DNA of 64,000 nucleotides from Cupriavidus necator (lineage in GTDB: Bacteria; Pseudomonadota; Gammaproteobacteria; Burkholderiales; Burkholderiaceae), in contig NZ_SROX01000008.1 of the NCBI RefSeq assembly GCF_013141915.1, positions 62,001 through 126,000 on the forward strand, read 5' to 3'. The notes beneath the pieces were generated by a model. The model did not search any database and was not told the DNA's origin. It saw nothing but the letters and a program-made list of their open reading frames with translations. This document shows, one piece after another, positions 36,102 to 44,654 of this stretch (position 1 is its first letter; every line of letters begins with the position of its first letter). The translations under genes were made by a program, and so were the position numbers.

Positions 36102-36785
36102 ATGGAAACCCCGGCCATCGCACCCGCCACCGCGCCCGCCGCGTCCGGAACCAGCCCGGCCACCCAGCCGCACGCCGCCGCCAGCGGTGCCGGCAGCCGC
36201 CAGCTGACCCTGGTGCTGGGCGGCGCCCGTTCCGGCAAGAGCCATTTCGCCGAACAGCTCGCCACCGATCACGCCACCATCACCGGCGGGCCGGTCACCT
36301 ACATCGCCACCGCGCACCAGGACCCGGCCCACGTCGACCAGGAGCTCGAGGTCCGCATCGCCCTGCACCGTGCCCGCCGCCCCGCCGACTGGCGCCTGGT
36401 CGAAGAGCCGGTGCACCTGGCCGATGCGCTCTACGCCAACGCGCGCCACGACGGCTGCATCCTGGTGGACTGCATGACGTTGTGGATCAACAACCTGTTG
36501 TTCCCCGACGGCCGCGACTATCCCGAGCATGGCGTGATCACGCCGCCAGCTGCCTTCACGGAAGAAATCGAGGCACTGCTCAACGCGTTGCCCACGCTGC
36601 CCGGCCACGTCATCCTGGTCTCGAACGAGATCGGCTTCGGCGTGATTCCGATGGGCGCCATCACCCGCTTCTATGTCGATGAACTGGGCCGCCTGAACCA
36701 GAAGCTTGCCGCCGCGGCCGACTGCGTGCGGCTGCTGGTGGCGGGCATCCCGGTTGCGGTAAAGGGCGCCGATCCCGCATGCTGA
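36102..36785 (+). CDS. cobU: Adenosylcobinamide kinase / adenosylcobinamide-phosphate guanylyltransferase
   Basis: This 227-residue bifunctional enzyme phosphorylates adenosylcobinamide and then attaches GMP in nucleotide loop assembly. P-loop GGARSGKS is at about residues 42-49. The His that becomes guanylylated lies in [11 protein letters not shown], and [11 protein letters not shown] is the other conserved block. A 35-residue Ala/Pro-rich N-terminal extension precedes the domain. It overlaps cbiB by seven bases. Confidence 0.95.
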   Translation: METPAIAPATAPAASGTSPATQPHAAASGAGSRQLTLVLGGARSGKSHFAEQLATDHATITGGPVTYIATAHQDPAHVDQELEVRIALHRARRPADWRLVEEPVHLADALYANARHDGCILVDCMTLWINNLLFPDGRDYPEHGVITPPAAFTEEIEALLNALPTLPGHVILVSNEIGFGVIPMGAITRFYVDELGRLNQKLAAAADCVRLLVAGIPVAVKGADPAC

Positions 36786-37753
36786 TGCTGGCCTGGCCGG
36801 CATGCGTGGCAGCGGCATGGATCGGGACACTGCTGGACCGCTGGCTCGGCGAGCCGCGCCGCTGGCATCCGCTGGTAGGCTTCGGTCGTATCGCGGCCGC
36901 AGTGGAACGCCGTCTCAACCCCTGCACGCACCGCCGTGCGCCGTGGCAACAGCGCCTCGCCGGCATGGCCGGCTGGTGCATGCTGGTGCTGGTCCCGGCC
37001 GCGCTGGCATGGTGGCTGGCGGCCGCGCTGGCCGGCTGGCATCCGCTCGCCGCGCTGGCGCTGCATGGGCTCGCGCTGTACGCGGCGCTCGGCGCACGCA
37101 GCCTGCACCAGCATATCGCCCCGATCGCCGGCGCACTCGCGGCGGCTGACCTGTCCGCCGCGCGCGCGCTGACTGCCCGCATCGTCTCGCGCGACACCGC
37201 CGATGCCGATGCCGAAGCGCTGGCCCGCGCCGCCTGCGAATCGGCGCTGGAAAACGGCAACGACGCGGTCTTCGGTGCGCTGTTCTGGTTCCTGGTCGGC
37301 GGCGCACCCGCCGTGATCGTGTTCCGCCTGGCCAATACACTCGACGCGATGTGGGGCTATCGCACGCCGCGGCTGCTGTATTTCGGCTGGGCCGCGGCGC
37401 GCCTCGACGATGCGCTCAATCTCGTGCCGGCACGGCTGACGGCGTTGTCGTATGCGCTGCTTGGCGCCACCGCGCAGGCCTTGCGCTGCTGGCGCACGCA
37501 GGCCCCGGCGTGGTCGAGTCCCAACGCCGGCCCGGTAATGGCGGCCGGTGCCGGTGCTATCGGCGTGCTGCTCGGCGGCCCGGCACGCTATCACGGTGAA
37601 ATCGAGCAACGTCCGCCGCTGGGCGCCGGCACCGCGCCCGGGGCGGCGCATGTCATGGCCTGCCTGCGGCTGGTGGAGCGCACGCTATGGCTGTGGCTGG
37701 CGCTGGCCGGCGCCAGCGCGCTGCCGGCACTGACGATATCCGCACCGGCATGA
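36779..37753 (+). CDS. cbiB: Adenosylcobinamide-phosphate synthase (aminopropanol arm attachment)
   Basis: This 324-residue integral membrane protein (CbiB, also called CobD in aerobic nomenclature) links (R)-1-amino-2-propanol phosphate to adenosylcobyric acid. Landmarks are LDRWLGEPRRWHPLVGFGR (about 19-37), a helix at about 60-80, and SRDTADADAEALARAACESALENG-type segments (about 135-158) with the conserved NDAVFGALFWFLVGGAP. It starts before cobU ends and its stop overlaps the next ATG (ATGA at 37750). Confidence 0.95.
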   Translation: MLMLAWPACVAAAWIGTLLDRWLGEPRRWHPLVGFGRIAAAVERRLNPCTHRRAPWQQRLAGMAGWCMLVLVPAALAWWLAAALAGWHPLAALALHGLALYAALGARSLHQHIAPIAGALAAADLSAARALTARIVSRDTADADAEALARAACESALENGNDAVFGALFWFLVGGAPAVIVFRLANTLDAMWGYRTPRLLYFGWAAARLDDALNLVPARLTALSYALLGATAQALRCWRTQAPAWSSPNAGPVMAAGAGAIGVLLGGPARYHGEIEQRPPLGAGTAPGAAHVMACLRLVERTLWLWLALAGASALPALTISAPA

Positions 37754-38769
37754 GTCCCACCGTGCCCCCGATCCGCCACGGCGGCGACCTGCTGGCCGCG
37801 GTGCGCCGCTACGGCCGCCCGGCCGATGACTGGCTTGACCTGTCCACCGGCATCAACCCCGATGGCTACCCCGTGCCGGCGCTGCCCGCGCAGGCGTGGC
37901 AGCGGCTGCCGCAGGACGACGATGGCCTGGCCGAACTGGCCGCCGCGGCATGCGGTGCGCCCCATGCGTTGCCGGTGGCCGGCTCGCAGGCCGCGATCCG
38001 CACGCTGCCGGGCCTGCTGCGCGCGGGGCGCGTCGGCGTTGCCGCGCTGGGGTACAGCGAATACGCGCCGGCGTTCGCCGCTGCGGGACATGCGGTGGTG
38101 CCGCTGGACGAGTCCGATTTCACGCATCCCGGGCTGGCCGACGCGCTCGACCATCTGGTCGTCGTCAACCCGAACAACCCCACCGCGCGCGTGCTGCCCG
38201 CCGCCACGCTGCTGCGCTGGCATGCCGCGCTGTCGGCGCGCGGCGGCACGCTGCTGGTGGACGAAGCCTTTATCGATGGCCTGCCCGGCCATTCCGTCGC
38301 CGCGCACAGCGGCAAGGACGGGCTGGTGGTGCTGCGCTCGATCGGCAAGTTCTATGGCCTGGCTGGCATCCGCTGCGGCTTCGTGCTGGCACAGCCGGCG
38401 CTGCTGGACGCGCTGCGCATGCGGCTGGGCCACTGGACCGTCTCGGGCCCGGCGCGCGAGGTGGCGCGGCTCGCGTTGGCCGACCATGCCTGGCAGCAAG
38501 GCGCCCGCGTGCGGCTGCAAGCGTGCGGAGCCAGGCTGGCAGCGCTGCTCGACCACCATGGCCTGCCGCCCGTGATGCACCCGCTGTTCTGCTGGGTGCC
38601 GCATCCTGACGCCGCGGCGCTGCACCACAAGCTAGCGCAACGCGGCGTCTGGACCCGTTACTTCGATGCCGCCGGTGGCTGCCCGCCGAGCCTGCGCCTG
38701 GGCCTGCCGCCGGAACAGCCGCACGCCTGGCAGCGGCTGGACGCGGCGCTGGCCGCGGTCACTGCCTGA
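37750..38769 (+). CDS. cobD: Threonine-phosphate decarboxylase-like PLP enzyme
   Basis: This 339-residue aminotransferase-fold class I/II enzyme probably makes aminopropanol phosphate from threonine phosphate for the CbiB step. The substrate-recognition start IRHGGDLLAAVRRYG and DLSTGINPDGYP are typical of this group. VVNPNNPTAR and the PLP Lys in LRSIGKFYGLAGIRCGF (about 198-214) are clear. ATG 37750 overlaps the cbiB stop. It is named CobD in Salmonella and CobC in Pseudomonas nomenclature. Confidence 0.93.
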   Translation: MSPTVPPIRHGGDLLAAVRRYGRPADDWLDLSTGINPDGYPVPALPAQAWQRLPQDDDGLAELAAAACGAPHALPVAGSQAAIRTLPGLLRAGRVGVAALGYSEYAPAFAAAGHAVVPLDESDFTHPGLADALDHLVVVNPNNPTARVLPAATLLRWHAALSARGGTLLVDEAFIDGLPGHSVAAHSGKDGLVVLRSIGKFYGLAGIRCGFVLAQPALLDALRMRLGHWTVSGPAREVARLALADHAWQQGARVRLQACGARLAALLDHHGLPPVMHPLFCWVPHPDAAALHHKLAQRGVWTRYFDAAGGCPPSLRLGLPPEQPHAWQRLDAALAAVTA

Positions 38770-38787
38770 ACAATACTGCCGAATGCC

Positions 38788-39693
38788 ATGCCGAACTGTC
38801 TGAACCCTGTGATCGCCGCCGCTCTGCTGCTCGCGTCACTGCCCGCAACCGCGGCGGTGTCCGTCGTCGATGACACGGGCCAGACCGTGACGCTGCCGCA
38901 GCCCGCGCGCCGCGTGGTCGCGCTGGCGCCGCACGTCACCGAGATGCTGTTCGCCGCGGGCGGGGGCGAACGCATCGTCGGCACCGTCAGCTACAGCGAC
39001 TACCCGCCACAGGCGCGCGCGATCGCGCGCGTGGGGGACAACAAGGCACTGGATCTCGAACGCATTGCCGCGCTCAAGCCTGACCTGATCGTGGTGTGGC
39101 GCCACGGCAATGCGCAGAAACAGACCGACCGGCTGCGCGCGCTCGGCATCCCGCTGTTCTACAGCGAGCCGCGCAGGCTGGAGACGATCCCGGAGAACAT
39201 CGAGAAGCTCGGCACGCTGCTGGGCACCGACGCCACTGCGCGGCGCGCCGCCGACGGCTTCCGCCAGCAGGTGGAGACGCTGCGCAAGACCTATGCGGCG
39301 CGACCGCCGGTGACCGTGTTCTACCAGGTCTGGCAGCAGCCGCTGATGACGCTCAACGGCCAGCACCTGGTCAGCGACATGCTGGCGCTGTGCGGCGGGC
39401 GCAATCTGTTCGCCGCGGAGACGCCGCTGGTGCCGACCGTGTCGGTCGAAGCGGTGATCGCGGGCAATCCCGAGGCAATGCTGACCGCGGGCATCGGCGC
39501 GACGCGCTCGGACCAGCCGCTGCCGGACTTCGAGATGTGGCGGCGCTGGCCGCAGGTCACGGCGGTGGCGCGCAACAACCTGTTCGTGATCGACGGCGAC
39601 CTGGTCAACCGTGCCGGCCCACGCGTGGTGCAAGGCGCCGCGCAGATCTGCAAGGACCTCGACACGGCGCGCAGCCGCCGGCCCGCGCGCTGA
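38788..39693 (+). CDS. btuF: Cobalamin-binding periplasmic protein BtuF-like
   Basis: This 301-residue protein has a signal peptide (ending ATAA-VSVVDD, about residue 24) and a type III periplasmic binding fold with PARRVVALAPHVTEMLFAAGGG (about 37-58) and NKALDLERIAALKPDLIVVW. It would capture corrinoids for the BtuCD transporter encoded on the other strand. It is the last gene of the cobU operon and its stop TGA (39691-39693) abuts the complement of the cobC stop. In family terms it could also bind a siderophore, but the context favours B12. Confidence 0.88.
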   Translation: MPNCLNPVIAAALLLASLPATAAVSVVDDTGQTVTLPQPARRVVALAPHVTEMLFAAGGGERIVGTVSYSDYPPQARAIARVGDNKALDLERIAALKPDLIVVWRHGNAQKQTDRLRALGIPLFYSEPRRLETIPENIEKLGTLLGTDATARRAADGFRQQVETLRKTYAARPPVTVFYQVWQQPLMTLNGQHLVSDMLALCGGRNLFAAETPLVPTVSVEAVIAGNPEAMLTAGIGATRSDQPLPDFEMWRRWPQVTAVARNNLFVIDGDLVNRAGPRVVQGAAQICKDLDTARSRRPAR

Positions 39694-40275
39694 TCAGCCG
39701 GCGCGGTTCCACCAGCACAGCCGCGCCGCGCCCTGCCCCAGCCGGAAACGGCAGCTGGCACCAAAGCCCAGCTCCCAGTCGAGCGTGGCCGCCAGCGGCA
39801 CGCCCAGCCAGTGCGCCGCCAGCATGCGCATCGGGCCGGCATGGCCGACCACCCAGACGCATTGATCGCGTGCCCCCGCCAGCGTTGCGGCCCACTCGAC
39901 GACCCGGGCCATCGCCTGCGCCGGCGCTTCGCCGCCATGCGGGCGCGCGTGCAGCAGGTCGGCCGCCCACTGGTCCAGCGCGGCACGGTCGATCGCATCC
40001 CAGGCCACGCCCTCCCAGCTGCCGAAGTCGATCTCGCGCAACGCGGGTTCGGTTTCGATCGCCGGCAAGGGGCCGGCCCACGCCTGCGCCAGTGCCCGCG
40101 CCGTATCCAGCGCGCGCGCCAGCGGGCTGGCCACGATGCGATCGGGTGCGGGCAGCCCGGCGGCGATCTGCGTGGCGGGAGGCGCCAGCGGCGCCAACAG
40201 CGGCAGGTCCAGGCAGCCGTAGCAGGTGCCGGGTGCCACCTGCGGCTGCGCGTGGCGGATCAGGACCACGTCCAT
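39694..40275 (-). CDS. cobC: Alpha-ribazole-phosphate phosphatase / histidine phosphatase
   Basis: This 193-residue phosphoglycerate mutase-like phosphatase removes the 5' phosphate in the final steps of cobalamin assembly. The catalytic histidine is in VLIRHAQP (residues 4-11), with the second His in VWVVGHAGPMRML. REIDFGSWEG matches the family block. ATG 40275 lies within the end of cobS (16-base overlap). The open frame continues to 40650 inside cobS and is not real there. Confidence 0.92.
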   Translation of the reverse strand: MDVVLIRHAQPQVAPGTCYGCLDLPLLAPLAPPATQIAAGLPAPDRIVASPLARALDTARALAQAWAGPLPAIETEPALREIDFGSWEGVAWDAIDRAALDQWAADLLHARPHGGEAPAQAMARVVEWAATLAGARDQCVWVVGHAGPMRMLAAHWLGVPLAATLDWELGFGASCRFRLGQGAARLCWWNRAG

Positions 40276-41096
40276 GCCGCGGCCACCAGGTAGAGCAGGA
40301 TCTCGGCGCATTGCTGCGCCATGCCGAGGCAGTCGCCGGTATAGCCGCCGATGCGGCGCACAAAGTAGCGGCCGAGCAGCAGGCGCAGACACAACAGCGC
40401 CGCGACGGCCGCGGCGCAGAACCATGGCGACACCAGCCACAGCGGCACCAGCCCGCACAGCAGCGCCAACACCAGGCCCGCGCCAGCCAGCTTCTGCGCC
40501 ACCGGCTTGGCCTTGCCTTGCGCGCGCACATAGGCCAGCGTGGCGAGATAGCTGACCGCCATCGCGCGGCTGGCGGCATGCGCGGCGACCAGCACGGCGA
40601 GCAGCACCGCCATGCCGCCGCGCCCGGCGATGGCCACCAGCAGCTGCCACTTGAGCAGCAGCGCCACCACCAGCGCGATCGCGCCGAAGGCGCCGATGCG
40701 CGAATCATGCATGATGCGCAGCACGTCCTCGCGCTGCCACGCGCCGCCGAAAGCATCGACGCAATCGGCCAGTCCGTCTTCATGGAAGGCGCCGGTCAGC
40801 AGCAGCGTCGCGGCCATCCCCAGCAGCACCGCCACACCGGGCGGCCACCACAGCGCCGCGCCCCAGGTGACCAACGCGCCGGCGCCACCTACCAGCAGGC
40901 CGACCAGCGGGAAATAGCGCGCGGCGGCATGCAGGTAATGCGGTTCGAATCCGACCCAGCGCGCCAGCCAGCCGGGCAACGGCACGCGCGTGAAATAACC
41001 CAGCGCCGTCAGGAAATAGCGCAGCTCGCCGGGCAAGCCGGCGGGGCCGCGCGGTTCCGGCACGGGCGCGGGCACCGGGTCGGATGGCGCGCTCAT
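40260..41096 (-). CDS. cobS: Adenosylcobinamide-GDP ribazoletransferase (cobalamin synthase)
   Basis: This 278-residue membrane enzyme joins adenosylcobinamide-GDP with alpha-ribazole (phosphate). [19 protein letters not shown] (about 23-41) and the acidic metal site [17 protein letters not shown] (about 100-116) are diagnostic. At least six hydrophobic helices follow. ATG 41096 overlaps the cobT stop (ATGA), so cobT and cobS are coupled. Confidence 0.95.
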   Translation of the reverse strand: MSAPSDPVPAPVPEPRGPAGLPGELRYFLTALGYFTRVPLPGWLARWVGFEPHYLHAAARYFPLVGLLVGGAGALVTWGAALWWPPGVAVLLGMAATLLLTGAFHEDGLADCVDAFGGAWQREDVLRIMHDSRIGAFGAIALVVALLLKWQLLVAIAGRGGMAVLLAVLVAAHAASRAMAVSYLATLAYVRAQGKAKPVAQKLAGAGLVLALLCGLVPLWLVSPWFCAAAVAALLCLRLLLGRYFVRRIGGYTGDCLGMAQQCAEILLYLVAAAWTWS

Positions 41097-42133
41097 GGCG
41101 AAGCGGTGCTGACGCCGGCGCCGCTGAACGTGGCCATCTCGTTCAGGAACGCCGCCGCGGAGGCCAGCAGCGGCCATGCCAGCGCGCAGCCCGTGCCTTC
41201 GCCCAGGCGCAGGTCCAGCGCCAGCAGCGGCGCGGCCTCGAACTGCGCCAGCAGCGCGCGATGGCCGCGCTCATGCGAGCAGTGCGTGAACACGCAGTAC
41301 GGCAGCACGTTGGGGTCCAGCCGCTGCGCCACCAGCAGCGCGGCCGTGGCGATAAAGCCGTCGACCAGGATCACCATGCGGCTGGCCGCGGCGGCGAGGA
41401 AGGCGCCGGCCATCATCGCGATCTCGAAGCCGCCGAAGGTAGCCAGCACGTCCAGCGGCGCCTGCGCGTCGGCATGCAGCGCCAGCGCGCCCGCCAGCAC
41501 CTCGCGCTTGCGCGCGAGGCCGGCATCGTCCAGCCCGGTGCCGCGCCCGATGCACTCATCCAGCGGCAGGCCGGTCAGCCGCTGCATCAGGCACGCCGCG
41601 GCCGACGTGTTGGCAATGCCCATCTCGCCGAAGCCGATCACATTGCAGCCCTGCTGCGCATGGCGCAGCACGCGCGCCATGCCCGCGGTCATCGCCGCGG
41701 CGGCCTGCGCCGGTGTCATCGCGGGCTCGGCCGCGAAGTTGCGGGTGCCGTCGGCGATGCGGCAGTTGACCAGGCCCGGCGCCGCCGGCAGCGGCACGCG
41801 CACGCCCGCGTCGACGATCTCCAGCGCAATGCCGTGCTGGCGCGAGAACACGTTGATCGCCGCGCCGCCGGCCAGGAAGTTCTGCACCATCTGCGCCGTG
41901 ACCTCGGCCGGATAGGCGCTGACGCCGGCGTCGGCGACGCCGTGGTCAGCGGCAAACACGACCACCGTGGGCCGCCGCAGCGCCGGCCGCGCCGTGCCGA
42001 GGATCAGGCCCAGCTGCAGGGCCAGCGCTTCCAGCCGGCCCAGCGCGCCGAGCGGCTTGGTCTTGTCGTCGATGGCGGCCTGCAGCACGGGGCGCAGGGC
42101 GTCGTCGAGCGGAGTGATTTCGGGAAACTGCAT
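41093..42133 (-). CDS. cobT: Nicotinate-nucleotide:dimethylbenzimidazole phosphoribosyltransferase
   Basis: This 346-residue enzyme makes alpha-ribazole phosphate from dimethylbenzimidazole and nicotinate mononucleotide. Features: [19 protein letters not shown] near the N-terminus, [17 protein letters not shown] (about 83-99), [19 protein letters not shown] (about 163-181) and the catalytic glutamate in [11 protein letters not shown] (about 315). Its stop overlaps cobS. It follows cobO after 33 bases. Confidence 0.96.
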   Translation of the reverse strand: MQFPEITPLDDALRPVLQAAIDDKTKPLGALGRLEALALQLGLILGTARPALRRPTVVVFAADHGVADAGVSAYPAEVTAQMVQNFLAGGAAINVFSRQHGIALEIVDAGVRVPLPAAPGLVNCRIADGTRNFAAEPAMTPAQAAAAMTAGMARVLRHAQQGCNVIGFGEMGIANTSAAACLMQRLTGLPLDECIGRGTGLDDAGLARKREVLAGALALHADAQAPLDVLATFGGFEIAMMAGAFLAAAASRMVILVDGFIATAALLVAQRLDPNVLPYCVFTHCSHERGHRALLAQFEAAPLLALDLRLGEGTGCALAWPLLASAAAFLNEMATFSGAGVSTASP

Positions 42134-42166
42134 GATGCCTTGACTCGGTAATCCAGAAAAATGGGC

Positions 42167-42802
42167 CTACATTTCCACGCCGCGCTGGGCCTTGATGCCC
42201 TGCTGGAACGCATGCTTGACGGGGGTCATGTCGGTGACGGTGTCGGCCGCGTCGACCAGCGCCGGCGGCGCGCCGCGGCCGGTAATGACGACGTGCTGCA
42301 GCGGCGGGCGCGCGCGCAGGTCGGCAATGACCTGTTCCACATCAAGATAGTGCAGCTTGAGCGCGATGTTCAGTTCGTCGAACAGCACCAGGCCGATGCC
42401 GGGATCGCGCAGCATGCCGCGCGCCACTTCCCATGCGGCCTCGGCCTTGGCCACGTCGCGGGCGCGGTCCTGGGTTTCCCAGGTATAGCCCTCGCCCATC
42501 ACGTGGAAGGCGCATTGGTCGGGAAAGCGGCGCAGGAACATCTCTTCGCCGGTGGGCTGCGCGCCCTTGATAAACTGGACCACGCCGGTGCGCATGCCGT
42601 GGCCTAGCGCGCGCACCACCATGCCAAAGCCGGAGCTGGACTTGCCCTTGCCATTGCCGGTGGTGATGACGATCACGCCGCGCTCATCCTGCGCCGCGGC
42701 AATCTTCGCGTCGACGACTTCCTTCTTGCGCACCATGCGCGCCTTGTGGCGGGCATCGCGGTCCGGGTCCTGCGCGGCGGGGTTCTGGTTTTCTTCAGTC
42801 AT
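42167..42802 (-). CDS. cobO: Cob(I)yrinic acid a,c-diamide adenosyltransferase (CobA/CobO type)
   Basis: This 211-residue P-loop enzyme transfers the 5'-deoxyadenosyl group from ATP to cobalt(I) corrinoids. The P-loop TTGNGKGKSSS is at about 46-56, and FDELNIALKLHYLDVEQV and VVITGRGAPPALVDAADTVTDM follow. The N-terminal charged helix (DPDRDARHKARMVRKKEVVD) is typical. It begins five bases after btuD stops. Confidence 0.96.
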   Translation of the reverse strand: MTEENQNPAAQDPDRDARHKARMVRKKEVVDAKIAAAQDERGVIVITTGNGKGKSSSGFGMVVRALGHGMRTGVVQFIKGAQPTGEEMFLRRFPDQCAFHVMGEGYTWETQDRARDVAKAEAAWEVARGMLRDPGIGLVLFDELNIALKLHYLDVEQVIADLRARPPLQHVVITGRGAPPALVDAADTVTDMTPVKHAFQQGIKAQRGVEM

Positions 42803-42807
42803 GGTCT

Positions 42808-43635
42808 CTATCGGGTGGAGTCGCGCGCGCCATCGGGGACCAGCGCGGTGTGCACGCCGTCGCTGACGCTGACAATGGGGGTGCGCAGCGCACGCGAGCA
42901 GTGTTCGGGGGTCAGCACCTGCGCGGCCGGGCCGTGCAGCGCGATGCCGTCTTCGGCCATCAGCAGGGCATGGGTGGCGTAGCGCAGCGCCAGTGTCAGG
43001 TCGTGCAGGATCACCACCACGGCATGGCGCCCTGCCCTGGCCAGCGCGGCCAGTTGATCCAGCACCAGGATCTGGTGGCGCAGGTCAAGGTGCGAGACCG
43101 GTTCGTCGAGCAACAGCAGCGGCGCCTGCTGCGCCAGCGCCGCGGCCAGCGAGACGCGCTGGCGTTCGCCGCCGGACAGCGTCAGCACGTCGCGCGTGGC
43201 CAGCGCCTCGATATCCATCGCGCGGATCACGTCATGAACGATGCGGTCGTCCTCGCGCCCGCTCCAGCCCCAGCCGGACAGGTGCGGATGGCGGCCGACG
43301 CGCACGGCGTCGAGCACCGGCATCGGGAAGGTGTCATGCACGGCTTGCGGCAGGTAGGCGCGCTGGCGCGCCAGCACCGCGGGGTCGACGCGCGCCGGCG
43401 CGGTGCCGTCGATCTCGACGCTGCCGCCATCGGCGTGGCGCAATCCGGCTAGCACTGTCATCAGCGTGGACTTGCCGGCGCCGTTCGGGCCGGCGATGCA
43501 CCAGAGCTCGCCGGCACCGATGGCCAGGGTCAGGTGGTCCACCAGCACGCGCTGGCCGGTGCGCAGCCGCACCTCGCGCAAAGTCAGCCGCGGACACACG
43601 GCGCGCGGCAGGGACCAGTGCGTGCCAGCGCTCAT
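42808..43635 (-). CDS. btuD: ABC transporter ATP-binding protein, BtuD/FepC type
   Basis: This 275-residue ATPase of the corrinoid importer has Walker A IAGPNGAGKST (about 44-54), signature LTLSGGERQRVSL and Walker B LLLLDEPVSHLD. The start MSAGTHWS at 43635 overlaps the btuC stop by four bases. An open frame continues upstream through the permease gene but is out of register with any protein domain. The B12 assignment rests on the riboswitch and the cob genes around it; sequence alone would also allow a siderophore. Confidence 0.9.
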   Translation of the reverse strand: MSAGTHWSLPRAVCPRLTLREVRLRTGQRVLVDHLTLAIGAGELWCIAGPNGAGKSTLMTVLAGLRHADGGSVEIDGTAPARVDPAVLARQRAYLPQAVHDTFPMPVLDAVRVGRHPHLSGWGWSGREDDRIVHDVIRAMDIEALATRDVLTLSGGERQRVSLAAALAQQAPLLLLDEPVSHLDLRHQILVLDQLAALARAGRHAVVVILHDLTLALRYATHALLMAEDGIALHGPAAQVLTPEHCSRALRTPIVSVSDGVHTALVPDGARDSTR

Positions 43636-44639
43636 CGCGGCCTCCGCAACAGCAGGTAGAGGAAAGTCGGCACGCCCAGCAGCCCGGTGATCACGCCCAC
43701 CGGCAACTGCGCCGGCGCCACCACGGTGCGTGCGATCAGGTCGGCGGCCATCAGCAGTGCCCCGCCCAGCAGCGTCGCGGCCGGCAGCAGCAGGCGCTGG
43801 TCGTTGCCCCAGGCCAGCCGCACCAGGTGCGGCACCACCAGTCCGACAAAGCCGATCGAACCGGCCGTGGTGATGGCCGCGGCAATGCACAGCGACGCCA
43901 GCATGAAGGTGGCCAGCCGCACGCGGCCCACGCGCACGCCCAGCGACTGCGCCACGGTCTCGCCCAGCAGCATCACGTTGAGCGCCCGCGCCATCGGCAT
44001 GGCCAGCATCAGCGCCACCGCCAGCATGGCGAGTGCGCCGCCGTAGCTGGCAGTGCCGCTCAGGTCGCCGGTCAGCCAGAACAGCATGCCGCGCAGGCGC
44101 GACTCCGGCGCGACGGACAGGATCAGCGTGATCACCGCGCCCCAGCCGGCGGCCAGGATCACGCCGGTCAGCAGCAGCCGCGCGCCGGCTTCGCGGTGGC
44201 CGCCCTGCACCTGCGGGTGCAGCAGGTCGCGCCGCGCCAGCGAGGCCACCAGCACCATCGCCAGCAAGGCACCGATCGCCGCGGCGGCCTGCACACCCCA
44301 CCAGGGCGCCAGCGCCAGCATTGCCAGCAGCGCGGCGGTGGAGGCGCCGCCCGATACGCCGAGCACATAGGGCTCGGCCAGCGGGTTGCGCAGCAGCACC
44401 TGCATCAGCGCACCGGACAAGGCCAGCAGGCCGCCGCAGGCAAAGGCCGCGGCCGCGCGCGGCAGGCGCAGCTCGCGCACGATGGCGCCGGCGGTGCCGG
44501 TGTCGGCCCCGGTCAGCGCCAGCCACAACGCGCGCGCATCGAGCGAAACGCTGCCGAGCGCCAATGACAAGGCGAACGCCAGCAGCGCCGCGAGCGCCAG
44601 CACCAGCCAGATCGCCAGGGCGCGCCGGAACTCAGACAT
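43632..44639 (-). CDS. btuC: ABC transporter permease, BtuC/FecCD type
   Basis: This 335-residue inner membrane permease has about nine to ten helices, beginning LAIWLVLALAALLAFALSLAL. The FecCD landmarks LRLPRAAAAFACGGLLALSG and VPHLVRLAWGNDQRLLLPA are present. It lies 15 bases after btuB and is coupled to btuD. It would pair with BtuF from the opposite operon to complete the transporter. Confidence 0.92.
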   Translation of the reverse strand: MSEFRRALAIWLVLALAALLAFALSLALGSVSLDARALWLALTGADTGTAGAIVRELRLPRAAAAFACGGLLALSGALMQVLLRNPLAEPYVLGVSGGASTAALLAMLALAPWWGVQAAAAIGALLAMVLVASLARRDLLHPQVQGGHREAGARLLLTGVILAAGWGAVITLILSVAPESRLRGMLFWLTGDLSGTASYGGALAMLAVALMLAMPMARALNVMLLGETVAQSLGVRVGRVRLATFMLASLCIAAAITTAGSIGFVGLVVPHLVRLAWGNDQRLLLPAATLLGGALLMAADLIARTVVAPAQLPVGVITGLLGVPTFLYLLLRRPR

Positions 44640-44654
44640 GGCGCGCCCGCGCGC

